NCBI GenBank assembly: GCA_937136455.1
Contig: CAKZOO010000075.1
Location: forward strand, 1-34,910
Length of the DNA stretch: 34,910 bases
Reading direction: 5' to 3'
From: an uncultured Flavobacteriaceae bacterium
GTDB taxonomy: Bacteria > Bacteroidota > Bacteroidia > Flavobacteriales > Flavobacteriaceae
In this document: piece after piece, positions 19,122 through 27,358 of the stretch
Layout of the letters: each line of letters starts with the position of its first letter
Position numbering within the stretch: the stretch's first letter is position 1
Notes under the pieces: generated by a model
The model's database searches: none
Seen by the model: only the letters and a program-made list of their open reading frames with translations
Told to the model about the DNA's origin: nothing
Position numbers and translations under genes: made by a program

Positions 19122-20775
19122 CTTTCACGCTGCTACGGTAATAGATGATTCAGAAGCTAGGGAGCTATCAAAGCACTTTATAGAAGTAGTTGAAAAAAGA
19201 CTAGTAAGCGAAAAACTAGCCTCTTTTCTAGCAACTTTTAGGTTTCCTTTGTTGTCTGCTCCATTGGTTGACGAAATCTATAAGAAGATTTCAAAAGTCT
19301 TTGAAGGTCGAAACCCTGTTAAGCACTATGAGTTTGCATCACAAAGAGAACACCAGGACTGGATTAACTACAGAAGCGAAGTATTAAATCTAGATGAATG
19401 GTGGCGAGTTAAAGGACTCCAAGCGATGCGAACAATGATTTCCAGTGTAGTTGTTGCTGATTTACCACAAGAACAAAATGGAGATAGGCCGGAACCTTAC
19501 CTTTATTTTGTGGACATTGACGATATACTACATATTGGAACGACTGATTACTTACAAGTAGACTGGATCATATTTGGACAAAGCGAGAATCAAATATCAG
19601 TCTATGATGATGAGTATTATAGGGTTTATGAAGTAGAAGACGGGAAGCACATTAAAAAGCTACTGGCAGAGTTCAAACACGAATTAAGTATCTGTCCTGT
19701 TAGGTACTTTTGGAGTGACTCAGTAAACGTAAAAAACAAGGGGGTCAAAAAGCATTTATTGCAAATGTGGTTGACTTCCCTTGATGATTTTACCTACTAC
19801 TCATTTGCGAATGAGGATTTGAATGCCTACGCCCGTTATCCGGTTTCATCATCTTTTGATGTTCCTTGCCACTTCGAGGATAAAACTACAGGTGTTTATT
19901 GTAAATCTGGTTTTATTGTTAGCAAGGACGGTGGATATATGTACAATAACCGTGAAATAGTCACGTGTCCTGAGTGTAGCAAAAAGCGGTTCAATGGCCC
20001 TGGCTCTCACATTAGCGTTAAACCACCATCCCCCGCAAATGATCAAGCCGATCAAAGAAACCCTTTTACTCAGTCGGTCATCCCTAGAGATAGCTTAGAT
20101 TACAACAATGATGATCTACGCGAACGAGCGAAGAAAATCTTTGGTGCTTTGACTGGTGTCTGGGACACGCCTATCAACGATCAGGCGGTAAATGAATCAC
20201 AAGTGGGCGCAATGATGGAAAGCAGAGAGGCGGCTTTAATTGATGTTCAAAGGAACTTAGAAGCTGTAATATCTTGGGCTGACAGTGTTTTGTGTAAGCT
20301 TAGATATTCATCTTTTCAACGTGTTGTGTATTCAATGGGGACTGAGCATTTTGTCATGAACTCATCAGAGCTGATACAACTCTACGAAGTAGCAAAAAAA
20401 GCTGGGCTATCTCATAATATATTAGACCAGCTACAGGATAGATACTTCGATAGTGAGTATAGGCACAATCCACAGATGAAAGAACGGCAAAAAATGTTCG
20501 ATCTATTAGACCCCTTCAGACATGTGTCAAATGAGGGGGTTTCGGCTTTGTTGACTACAGGTAAGATCGGGCTAGAAAGTTACATGCTGAAAGTGAATCT
20601 ATCCAGCTTAGTTGCACGATTCGAAAACGAGTTCTTTCCTATTACTTCATTCCCTGATTCGGTACCAATGAAAAGGAGGATTGAAGTTATTAAGGAAGCC
20701 CTTTTGATGTATGTTGAGGAATTTAAAGAGGAAGCTCCGGAGCCTGAGCCAATAGGTGAAGGAGGAATTAATTAA
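19012..20775 (+). CDS. Portal protein with a zinc-ribbon insertion
   Basis: A 587-residue portal, the dodecameric vertex through which DNA enters and leaves the capsid. Supporting points: position right after terL/structural start and before scaffold and capsid; size; RNQQEIQAILNQEIPKNQAT at the start; a helical stem/crown region with NESQVGAMMESREAALIDVQ (~400-420) and helices toward an acidic, proline-rich C-terminus. A four-cysteine insertion (C286, C298 and CPEC at 318-322) resembles a zinc ribbon. The ATG at 19012 overlaps the upstream gene by 110 bp; no nearer in-frame ATG would keep the conserved N-terminus. Confidence 0.8.
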   Translation: MGFRNQQEIQAILNQEIPKNQATRQLAKAKEQKLRTNFHAATVIDDSEARELSKHFIEVVEKRLVSEKLASFLATFRFPLLSAPLVDEIYKKISKVFEGRNPVKHYEFASQREHQDWINYRSEVLNLDEWWRVKGLQAMRTMISSVVVADLPQEQNGDRPEPYLYFVDIDDILHIGTTDYLQVDWIIFGQSENQISVYDDEYYRVYEVEDGKHIKKLLAEFKHELSICPVRYFWSDSVNVKNKGVKKHLLQMWLTSLDDFTYYSFANEDLNAYARYPVSSSFDVPCHFEDKTTGVYCKSGFIVSKDGGYMYNNREIVTCPECSKKRFNGPGSHISVKPPSPANDQADQRNPFTQSVIPRDSLDYNNDDLRERAKKIFGALTGVWDTPINDQAVNESQVGAMMESREAALIDVQRNLEAVISWADSVLCKLRYSSFQRVVYSMGTEHFVMNSSELIQLYEVAKKAGLSHNILDQLQDRYFDSEYRHNPQMKERQKMFDLLDPFRHVSNEGVSALLTTGKIGLESYMLKVNLSSLVARFENEFFPITSFPDSVPMKRRIEVIKEALLMYVEEFKEEAPEPEPIGEGGIN

Positions 20776-20790
20776 CCATAATTTAGAAAA

Positions 20791-21273
20791 ATGGCAAAAG
20801 CACAAGCGGCAAAAGTCGCAAGTACTGAAAACCCACTACAAGGGGCAGTTTTGATTGATCTAAATTCAAGTAGTCCATCATTAAAACTACTAAGATGTGG
20901 CCACGGCGATGTGCCAGAATATGAAGTACCAGAGGGTACGGAGCACTTGGTACATGTTGAAGTGGATCAAGTCAATTTCAGCCGAACAGGTTCCAAGCGA
21001 TCAGTACCTATTGTAGTGAAAACACCGCCTGAAATGTGGTCTTTCATGAGAAAGCACATGCTAGGCCAAGGCTACTCTTATATGCGAATCCTTCACGCTC
21101 CTAAAAATGCTGACGTAGGCTTGGAGATGACAGAAACCGCATTCAAAGCATACACGGCTCCACAAGAAGACGGTGAGCCATTGTATGTTTTTCCTACAAA
21201 GCCTACTATTGTATCAGATGGCAAGCCAAAGCGGCAAACTAGACTACAGGCGATGAAGGAAAAAAAGCAGTAG
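20791..21273 (+). CDS. Hypothetical late protein between portal and scaffold
   Basis: A 160-residue protein, unrecognised. It is beta-rich in the middle (HLVHVEVDQVNFSRTGSKRS) with a helix (PPEMWSFMRKHMLGQGYSYM) and a basic tail (KPKRQTRLQAMKEKKQ). There are no catalytic motifs. It sits 15 bp after the portal gene and before a stem-loop and the scaffold. In this position a capsid-maturation, decoration or internal virion protein is plausible, but no protease triad is visible. Confidence 0.65.
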   Translation: MAKAQAAKVASTENPLQGAVLIDLNSSSPSLKLLRCGHGDVPEYEVPEGTEHLVHVEVDQVNFSRTGSKRSVPIVVKTPPEMWSFMRKHMLGQGYSYMRILHAPKNADVGLEMTETAFKAYTAPQEDGEPLYVFPTKPTIVSDGKPKRQTRLQAMKEKKQ

Positions 21274-21274
21274 T

Positions 21275-21300
21275 TTCCGGTTTTGACCAAATAACCGGAA
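21275..21300. other. Intergenic stem-loop between late genes
   Basis: TTCCGGTT (21275-21282) pairs perfectly with AACCGGAA (21293-21300) around a 10-base loop. No T run follows, so it is more likely an mRNA-stabilising or processing hairpin than a terminator. Confidence 0.5.
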
Positions 21301-21347
21301 TAAATAGACACGACAATTTATTTTTCAACAATTAACAATGCGAGGTT

Positions 21348-22355
21348 ATGGCTTTAACAGCGGACATTTTAAAGAAAATCAAAGCCTTAGAAGGGCTAAA
21401 CAATGATCAATTGATGGCAATTGTAAACGCCTCACAATCTGATGAGGATATACAATTTGATACAACGAACAAGCAACCACGGCTAAAAGCCATCATGGAT
21501 GCACGAACAAAGGAAATTCACGATGGTTACGACAAGGATATTAAGGAGGTTTGGGGCCACGAAAAACAAAGCACTGAACAGACCTACAAGAACTTTAGAA
21601 GGTTCCTTAAAGAAGGAAAAGAAGCGGTAGTAGCCCTAAAGTCAAAAGAGGATGAAATTGCCACTTTGAAGACTAAGGTAAAAGAGGGAGGTGCACTTGA
21701 TCCAGCAGAAAAACTGAAGCTAGAGCAAGCTATCAAAGACAAGGACGACGAAATCAAGCTGCTGAAAGGCAAGGTTGATGAATCAAAAACAACCTACGAG
21801 AAGCAAATTGCAGATCTGACAAAGAAAACAACAGAGTCGGATATGTTGCGAGAACTTGATAAGGCGGAAATAGGGCTAACCTTTAGCGATGTTATCCCTG
21901 AAGATGTGAGAAAGGAAATGATTGCAGCCAAAAGAAATGCAATTCTTTCTGGTGTTACTCAGTCCACAATGAAAGGTGCGGAGGGTGAAGTAAAGGTGTT
22001 GAGAGACGCAAACGGAGAAATATTACGAGATATGGCCAATGGTGGAAAAGTTCACACTTTGGCTTCTTATTATACAAGCCAACTAAGCAGCCTTATAGAT
22101 GTGAAAAAGACTGCTCAAGGGGGTGGAGGTAACAACCCAAAAGATAAAACAGGCGGTGGGGGTTCCGGCCCTACTATCTTGGATTTATCAGGGGTTAAAT
22201 CTCAAATGGAAGCATCGGATTTAGTTGCTAAGTACCTAAAGGAGAAGGGAGTTTCTAAAACAGACCCAACTTCTGATTACGCAGGACAACAGGCAGCCAT
22301 TTACGATGAGAATCCAGGCGTTTTCAGTTTGCCATTAAAAGCAACTGAGGACTAA
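21348..22355 (+). CDS. Capsid scaffolding-like protein with coiled coil
   Basis: A 335-residue acidic, helical protein. A long coiled coil covers about residues 95-160 (SKEDEIATLKTKVKEGGALD, LEQAIKDKDDEIKLLKGK). A glycine-rich linker near 262-280 (QGGGGNNPK, TGGGGSG) separates a C-terminal domain (EASDLVAKYLKEKGVSKTDP). This composition and the slot directly before the major capsid gene fit a scaffolding protein of the GP20-like kind, which shapes the prohead and is then removed. No protease domain is apparent. Confidence 0.78.
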   Translation: MALTADILKKIKALEGLNNDQLMAIVNASQSDEDIQFDTTNKQPRLKAIMDARTKEIHDGYDKDIKEVWGHEKQSTEQTYKNFRRFLKEGKEAVVALKSKEDEIATLKTKVKEGGALDPAEKLKLEQAIKDKDDEIKLLKGKVDESKTTYEKQIADLTKKTTESDMLRELDKAEIGLTFSDVIPEDVRKEMIAAKRNAILSGVTQSTMKGAEGEVKVLRDANGEILRDMANGGKVHTLASYYTSQLSSLIDVKKTAQGGGGNNPKDKTGGGGSGPTILDLSGVKSQMEASDLVAKYLKEKGVSKTDPTSDYAGQQAAIYDENPGVFSLPLKATED

Positions 22356-22362
22356 CAACAGC

Positions 22363-22407
22363 AAAAAAGGGTAAAGCGAATTCCCTGATATTATTTTACC
22401 TTTTTAA
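22363..22407 (+). terminator. Terminator-like hairpin between scaffold and capsid genes
   Basis: AAAAAAGGGTAAA (22363-22375) pairs with TTTACCTTTTT (22395-22405) with one bulged G, and the 3' side ends in a T run. It could cut transcription or protect the capsid mRNA's 5' end, helping adjust scaffold-to-capsid ratio. Confidence 0.5.
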
Positions 22408-22416
22408 TAAAGAATT

Positions 22417-23463
22417 ATGTCTTTAATTAATACGCGGCTGCAAAACTTTAGATCAGCCAATCCGCAAATTGACCGCTTCGAATACCGTAACTCAGAAAAC
22501 GGTGCATGGGAAACCTTTATGGCTCAAACCCGTGACCCTATGGGTATTATTACCCCTGACTTGACACAAAAAGCCATTCGTGCTATTGGGTCTACATTGG
22601 AAATCCCCGTAATTGATTTCGAAGCAACTACGATCCAGAATGTAACGCAACCACTTGTTGTTGTTGGTGGCCCTTCTACCTCTCAACTATTGGCCGTTAC
22701 CTTTGTAGATTATTATTTTGGGTTCTTGATTCACCCCGCACAGCATTTCAATAATGAAATCAGTATGCAACGTGAGTTCAACCAGCAAATGAGACGCTAC
22801 GTTGTTGCGCTGGCTAACGAATGGGATCAGGCAGCAATCACAGCGATTGAAGCAGCCAAAAACCAAGTTGCTCCCAACTTGCTTGGTGCTCGTTATACTT
22901 TCGCTGGTGACACTATTCAGGGGCCATTAGCTGAAGCTGATAACATGGTAGGTGATATTGACATCTTTGGTAACTCCTTAGATTTCACTGGGCCTTATGA
23001 CATCATTGGTGCACGATCTTTGCAGTCACATGTAAATAACAATCTAAAGGAACTTGGAGAGTTCAACCAACGTGACAAAACACAGCAATGGCAGAATAAG
23101 ACTTGGAGGTTTAGCAACAACGTGACTGATGCCGCTGGTCAGCGTTACACAGGGTACGCTATCCAAAAAGGTACAATTGGAGCTTTGTTCCAATATGGAG
23201 CTGATAATGTAATGGGTAATTCTTCAAGCAACCACCAGTGGGGTATTGAGCCAATCCCAGGGTTAGGTGCTAACATGGGTACTTACACCTACGATGGTGC
23301 TGCCAATGGTACGGCTTTAAGTGGCGCGGCTACTGCTCATTTGACAGCTACTTTGCAACAGGCATACGGTTTTCACAATCGTGTAGCTTTGGTTGTATCG
23401 TACAACTCAGATCGGGCAGCTATTCCAAGCCCTCAGTATAAGTTCCAAATAGCTACGACATAA
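22417..23463 (+). CDS. Major capsid protein
   Basis: A 348-residue protein that forms the capsid shell, probably with the HK97 fold: N-terminal arm, YFGFLIHPAQHFNNEISMQR region (around 107-126), a spine-like helix REFNQQMRRYVVALANEWDQ (126-145), and a beta-rich end. Gene order (portal, scaffold, this gene) and the strong CGT arginine bias shared with the 18206 gene support a major virion component. A UUCG-capped terminator follows. No cleaved propeptide or protease is obvious. Confidence 0.85.
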   Translation: MSLINTRLQNFRSANPQIDRFEYRNSENGAWETFMAQTRDPMGIITPDLTQKAIRAIGSTLEIPVIDFEATTIQNVTQPLVVVGGPSTSQLLAVTFVDYYFGFLIHPAQHFNNEISMQREFNQQMRRYVVALANEWDQAAITAIEAAKNQVAPNLLGARYTFAGDTIQGPLAEADNMVGDIDIFGNSLDFTGPYDIIGARSLQSHVNNNLKELGEFNQRDKTQQWQNKTWRFSNNVTDAAGQRYTGYAIQKGTIGALFQYGADNVMGNSSSNHQWGIEPIPGLGANMGTYTYDGAANGTALSGAATAHLTATLQQAYGFHNRVALVVSYNSDRAAIPSPQYKFQIATT

Positions 23464-23509
23464 AAGAAGTGTCCGCACTCTTTCCAGTTTTTTAAATTGG
23501 TCAAACCTT

Positions 23510-23543
23510 GGGGTTTTCTCTTTCGAGGGAAAGCCCCTTTTTA
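23510..23543 (+). terminator. Strong terminator with TTCG loop after the major capsid gene
   Basis: GGGGTTTTCTCT (23510-23521) pairs with AGGGAAAGCCCC (23526-23537) around TTCG, 12 pairs with two G-U, then TTTTT. It likely lets capsid mRNA exceed downstream neck-gene mRNA. Confidence 0.9.
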
Positions 23544-23553
23544 AATTCAAGAA

Positions 23554-24726
23554 ATGTATAATTCTACTACGCTTTTGGCCGATTTTATTAGGCTAATCGG
23601 ATTCAGGCAGCAAGCAGACGCTACGGGGTGGCAAATATCGGACGCTGATTTACTTCAATCTGATTCGGGGAGGTTTTATGATTTTATTCATCCTTCTGTC
23701 ACTATTGAGAATCTGATTTCTGTGGCTCCAAGATTTGACCAAATAGAAGCCAATGCAGCAGCCAGAGATACCGCATTTAGTCTATGGCTAAGAAGGCACG
23801 TAGAACAGGCCATTTTAAAAACTGTTGACGCTTGGTTGAATGAGAAAATAGGGGTAGGAACAGCAGGGAATTTATTATCTGACCAAAGACTATTCGACAA
23901 AGCTGGTTCGATTAGTCATTTTTCATTTAGAAATACTACGGATTTCTTTGGTATGGAGATCGTGCCTTATACCTCTAAGAACATTGCAGGGAGGTCGAAA
24001 AGAATTGGTCTGCACTTGACTAATGCTCAAACGGTAGATGTAGAATTATATAGCTCTGATTCATTGGGTAGACTTCAAATGACCCAAGTAAACCACACTG
24101 GAAATGGCTTAGAATGGTTTGATTTGCCAGCCACATGGACGCTTGAAGGAGGAAAGCAATACTATATAGGTTATCATCGCTCAAAAGTCGCTGGTGAGGC
24201 TATAAACGGTGCGCAGCAGTTCGATTACGGTGCACGTGGTATGCTAATGTTCCCAACGGAGAGGTATTACAAAGCCACGGCGTTTCATGTTACCACGGCT
24301 GACAATGCTACACTGTGGGATATTGCAGATAATTCCTATACAGTATCGGACAACTACGGGATTAATTTGGAACTTGATTTTACTTGCGATTACACTAACT
24401 TTTTAATCAGTCAGCGATTGAAGTTTGTTGATTTGCTTTGTTATGGTGTGACTATTTATCTAATGAAGTTACTTATCACAAACCCACCAGCAAAGATTAA
24501 CCAACTGGAAAGCAAGGTGCAAAAAAATGCTCCTTGGATGCAAAACGAAATTGTAGGCCATGTGGACGAAAAGAGAGACGCTACATTGAAAGGAGATTAT
24601 GACAAAGCAATGAAAGCTTTGCAGTTTGACAGAGGCTTAATTGATGATACTTGTTTACCATGTAATGACCAGCAACCGAGGTTTAATGTAATTGGATCAT
24701 CAAGCCACAATAGAAGATTCTATTAA
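23554..24726 (+). CDS. Virion structural protein after the capsid gene (neck/connector region)
   Basis: A 390-residue protein, family uncertain. Its ATG is 90 bp after the capsid gene and just beyond the terminator. Residues ~100-260 are beta-rich with a carbohydrate-binding or jelly-roll-like look (RSKRIGLHLTNAQTVDVELY, QYYIGYHRSKVAGEA). The C-terminal ~110 residues are helical (KINQLESKVQKNAPWMQNE, DEKRDATLKGDYDKAMKAL) and end in a small CLPCN cysteine pair. Being first after the capsid, it is probably a head-tail connector with an embedded surface domain, but that is positional inference. Confidence 0.7.
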   Translation: MYNSTTLLADFIRLIGFRQQADATGWQISDADLLQSDSGRFYDFIHPSVTIENLISVAPRFDQIEANAAARDTAFSLWLRRHVEQAILKTVDAWLNEKIGVGTAGNLLSDQRLFDKAGSISHFSFRNTTDFFGMEIVPYTSKNIAGRSKRIGLHLTNAQTVDVELYSSDSLGRLQMTQVNHTGNGLEWFDLPATWTLEGGKQYYIGYHRSKVAGEAINGAQQFDYGARGMLMFPTERYYKATAFHVTTADNATLWDIADNSYTVSDNYGINLELDFTCDYTNFLISQRLKFVDLLCYGVTIYLMKLLITNPPAKINQLESKVQKNAPWMQNEIVGHVDEKRDATLKGDYDKAMKALQFDRGLIDDTCLPCNDQQPRFNVIGSSSHNRRFY

Positions 24727-24727
24727 A

Positions 24728-25168
24728 ATGCCATTTGAAGCACTTATAGCAGTTGTCAAGGACATTAACCGCAACCCTAATGAATTGATCATTGAGGCGC
24801 TTAAAGACGCTCAGATCGAAGAATTAATAATTGAGGCAAACCAGAACCAATTAGACGCGGGTATAGATGCAAATGGTAATCCAATAGACCCACTCTACAC
24901 AGAAACGACAATCAGGTACAAGATTTCAAAGGGGCAAGAGTTTAGATGGGTGACTTTAAAAGACACCGGAAAGTTTCAAAAGTCATTCAAGGTTATTTAT
25001 CGGAATGATGAAATAGAGATTGTAGCGACCGACTCTAAAAGGAAAAAGCTTAGGGATAAATACGGAGCTGCAATACTTGGATTGACTCAGGAAAGCATAG
25101 AAAGTCTAAAAGGCCCATTATTAGAGGTAATAAAAGAGGTCATTTTAAAGCGATTAGAGAAACGATAA
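24728..25168 (+). CDS. Putative head-tail joining/neck protein
   Basis: A 146-residue protein. The start is the ATG at 24728, one base after the preceding stop; an in-frame TTG at 24692 would overlap the upstream gene and is less likely. The centre has a beta-like region with KDTGKFQKSFKVIYRNDEIE, and the end is a helix (SIESLKGPLLEVIKEVILKR). Size and position fit the small neck or completion proteins that follow the connector in siphoviruses. There is no firm family recognition. Confidence 0.65.
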   Translation: MPFEALIAVVKDINRNPNELIIEALKDAQIEELIIEANQNQLDAGIDANGNPIDPLYTETTIRYKISKGQEFRWVTLKDTGKFQKSFKVIYRNDEIEIVATDSKRKKLRDKYGAAILGLTQESIESLKGPLLEVIKEVILKRLEKR

Positions 25169-25172
25169 TTTT

Positions 25173-25748
25173 ATGAGCACTAGAGTACCCACATTTCAAA
25201 CAATTGTTGCCCCTGCTTTGCTAGATAGAGCTTTGGGGCAAATTTCGTCTAACATGTCAACCAAATTAACTTGGTTAAATGGTGCTTATGGACTTGCTCA
25301 GAAGATTATAAAGCCAGATGGCACTTACCCAGTCATATACGAGGAAAACGGAATTGATCATTTCCCACTTTACCCGAATGAGAACTTAGGAAACTTTATT
25401 TACTTCGAACGAACAGAGAGAACTAACTTTTGGAATTACCAACGTAGAAATACCATCAACTACAATGAAACAATAGGTATGGTTTTTTGGGGCGACCTGA
25501 GAACTATATATCCTGCCGACTGGCAGCAAAGAACCAGAGAGCATGTAAGGGATGAAGTAGTAACGGCAATTGATTCGGGCGCTTATACTTCTATTCAGAG
25601 TCTGCAACTCAATGCTTTTTGGTATGAAGGGAATAACATCTATCAAGGACACAGCATCAAAGAAATTGATAGCCAATATTTAATGCGTCCATTTATTGGA
25701 TTTCGCATTGATTTTGACATCACATACAATAATGAAAATTACTGTTAA
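25173..25748 (+). CDS. Putative tail completion/structural protein
   Basis: A 191-residue protein starting 4 bp after the neck gene. It is aromatic-rich and beta-like (DHFPLYPNENLGNFIYFERT, YQRRNTINYNETIGMVFWGD) with a short helix (REHVRDEVVTAIDSG), and ends FIGFRIDFDITYNN. This pattern resembles minor tail-terminator/completion proteins. Family not firmly recognised. It precedes a 43-bp gap and the nuclease-like gene. Confidence 0.65.
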   Translation: MSTRVPTFQTIVAPALLDRALGQISSNMSTKLTWLNGAYGLAQKIIKPDGTYPVIYEENGIDHFPLYPNENLGNFIYFERTERTNFWNYQRRNTINYNETIGMVFWGDLRTIYPADWQQRTREHVRDEVVTAIDSGAYTSIQSLQLNAFWYEGNNIYQGHSIKEIDSQYLMRPFIGFRIDFDITYNNENYC

Positions 25749-25791
25749 CTATGCCTTATAATGTACAGCGTTTCGAAATTAAAATTTAATA

Positions 25792-26226
25792 ATGAAAGAG
25801 AGGACACAATATGTATTTGAAAGCGTATTTGATAGCGCGTATGATGGGGATAGCTTGACACTTATTGATGATCTTGGAAACAATGTAAGCTTTAAATCGA
25901 AAGTCCGTCTAAAGGGCTTAGATACGCCTGAATTAAGGGGCGGTACTCCTTTAACTAAACAGGCGGCTAAAATTGTGAGAGATTATGTTGCTCTATGGTG
26001 TAAAGATGAAGCCCTGATTAGTATGTCATTGAAGGATGACAAAGACAAATACGGTCGGTACTTAATAGAGCTTTACAAAGACGGGATTTTGCTAAATCAC
26101 CATTTGATAGAAATAGGATTTGCCCGTCCGTACTTTGGAGAGAAAAAAAAGCCTTGGACAGATCAAGAAGCCACGGCGATTATTAACAGTTCATTTGCTA
26201 AGATTCTACAGCCAAAAAACAATTAA
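25792..26226 (+). CDS. Staphylococcal-nuclease-like (thermonuclease, SNase) protein
   Basis: A 144-residue OB-fold nuclease of the SNase family, which cleaves DNA or RNA using Ca2+. All key positions are present: YDGDSL (17-22, first metal aspartate), VRLKGLDTPEL (38-48; Arg39, Asp44, Glu47 match the Arg35/Asp40/Glu43 set) and DKYGRYL (85-91; Arg89 matches Arg87). The end LLNHHLIEIGFARPY is the typical C-terminal helix. There is no signal peptide, so it acts inside the cell or in the virion. Its place among neck and tail genes is uncommon. Confidence 0.88.
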   Translation: MKERTQYVFESVFDSAYDGDSLTLIDDLGNNVSFKSKVRLKGLDTPELRGGTPLTKQAAKIVRDYVALWCKDEALISMSLKDDKDKYGRYLIELYKDGILLNHHLIEIGFARPYFGEKKKPWTDQEATAIINSSFAKILQPKNN

Positions 26227-26228
26227 AG

Positions 26229-26591
26229 ATGTTTAACAAAATCAAAACAGTACTAACACCCAATTACACGGAAGTAATCAAAGACTTTCCTTCATTGGTT
26301 GCTAATAGCACTGGAAAAATCGAGTGGTGCAGTGCTAAATTTTTGGAATTAATCGGAGAAACTGACGAATCAAAAGTGATTGGCCAGGATTTTGCCGTAC
26401 TAAGTAATAAGTTATTCGAAAACAATGTGGAACCAGAAGACACATTGCAGGATTTCGAGAACGTTACAAGGAACATCGAACCGACTGCATCCGCATTAAT
26501 GGATAGCGTAAATTCAAAGATGAGGATTAAGCTTTCAAATTTTACCGTTTGGGGAAAGGGAAAGACTGCGGCAGTATTTCTTAACAGCTAA
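26229..26591 (+). CDS. Hypothetical late protein with PAS-like sequence pattern
   Basis: A 120-residue protein two bases after the nuclease gene. Residues 20-60 (DFPSLVANSTGKIEWCSAKF then LELIGETDESKVIGQDFAVL) resemble the start of a PAS domain, but the usual later PAS strands are short and the match is only by eye. The remaining part is helical then beta (MRIKLSNFTVWGKGKTAAVF). Unknown role; coupling to the SNase gene suggests they are expressed together. Confidence 0.62.
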   Translation: MFNKIKTVLTPNYTEVIKDFPSLVANSTGKIEWCSAKFLELIGETDESKVIGQDFAVLSNKLFENNVEPEDTLQDFENVTRNIEPTASALMDSVNSKMRIKLSNFTVWGKGKTAAVFLNS

Positions 26592-26628
26592 TTCCATAGG
26601 GGGGGAATTGGCATTATAATCCCAGTAA

Positions 26629-26871
26629 ATGAACATTGAGAAACTACTTGAATTAGTCCCATTATGGGTGCAAACTTCTTTTGCTTTTTTGATGCTTTTT
26701 GGTTTAATCGGTTGGAGGATATTTCGACACGTTATTAAGATCAACAAAGCAGTGAACCAGCTAAAAGAGGAAAGCTACAAAGAACTACTTGAAATGTATG
26801 ATGAAGTGCAACAACGTAACAAGCAATTAAGGACAGAAAACAAGCTATTAAGAGAACAAAACCAGAATTAA
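26629..26871 (+). CDS. Small membrane protein with coiled coil
   Basis: An 80-residue protein with one transmembrane segment (VQTSFAFLMLFGLIGWRIF, residues 14-32) and a C-terminal charged coiled coil (LEMYDEVQQRNKQLRTENKL). The N-terminus is short, so topology is likely N-out/C-in. Single-span proteins with a coiled coil occur as holins, i-spanins or membrane-docking factors; no endolysin is next to it, so lysis is not well supported. It lies 5 bp before the tail chaperone genes. Confidence 0.65.
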   Translation: MNIEKLLELVPLWVQTSFAFLMLFGLIGWRIFRHVIKINKAVNQLKEESYKELLEMYDEVQQRNKQLRTENKLLREQNQN

Positions 26872-26875
26872 AAAG

Positions 26876-27358
26876 ATGGAAATAAAGTACGGACACACTA
26901 CTATTTCCCTTTATGATTCGCTACAAGATTTATCAGCATTTAGATTTCATGTGTATACTATGAATTTACTGATAGATGCGGATATAGGGGGCGACACATC
27001 AGCCATTATGCGAAGATTGGCTACTATTCTACAGAAGATCGACGTAGACCCAGAGGGCGCAAAGCAGGAGGTTTTAAACATGTCAACAGCTATAAGTAAC
27101 ATCGAAAACAACATCTCACCAGAAATGAGGTGTTTTTGTGCTTTTATTAAGTCGATCAATGGCAAGGCGATAACTGAAGGTGATTTGAATGAATCCGGTA
27201 TTGATGAGATCATAGAATTGATTAAAATCAAGAAAATACCAATGGGTATGATTTGGGATGCTTTGGAGTTTATAAAAAAAAAGTCCAGGAAGAGTTTTCG
27301 CTCTTTTTTCCGCATAGGTCAAACAGAGGTTCAACAGAGGCAGCATTTAGAAGACTAA
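26876..27358 (+). CDS. Tail assembly chaperone, short form (G-like)
   Basis: A 160-residue helical protein lying two genes before the tape measure, in the position of lambda gpG. Near its 3' end the codons read ATA AAA AAA AAG, containing the -1 slippery heptamer A AAA AAG at 27277-27283. Ribosomes that stay in frame finish the short form at 27358; those that slip continue into the downstream frame. Chaperones coat the tape measure and help add tail tube protein. No sequence family is firmly recognised; position and frameshift signal carry the call. Confidence 0.75.
   Translation: MEIKYGHTTISLYDSLQDLSAFRFHVYTMNLLIDADIGGDTSAIMRRLATILQKIDVDPEGAKQEVLNMSTAISNIENNISPEMRCFCAFIKSINGKAITEGDLNESGIDEIIELIKIKKIPMGMIWDALEFIKKKSRKSFRSFFRIGQTEVQQRQHLED

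Noticed and set aside
26629..26871. Lysis cassette
   Set aside because: No endolysin or second membrane gene is adjacent, so a holin label would be guesswork.
27253..27282. Independent TTG start for the second tail chaperone frame
   Set aside because: No leader, lies inside the upstream gene, and the slippery heptamer gives a better explanation for expression.
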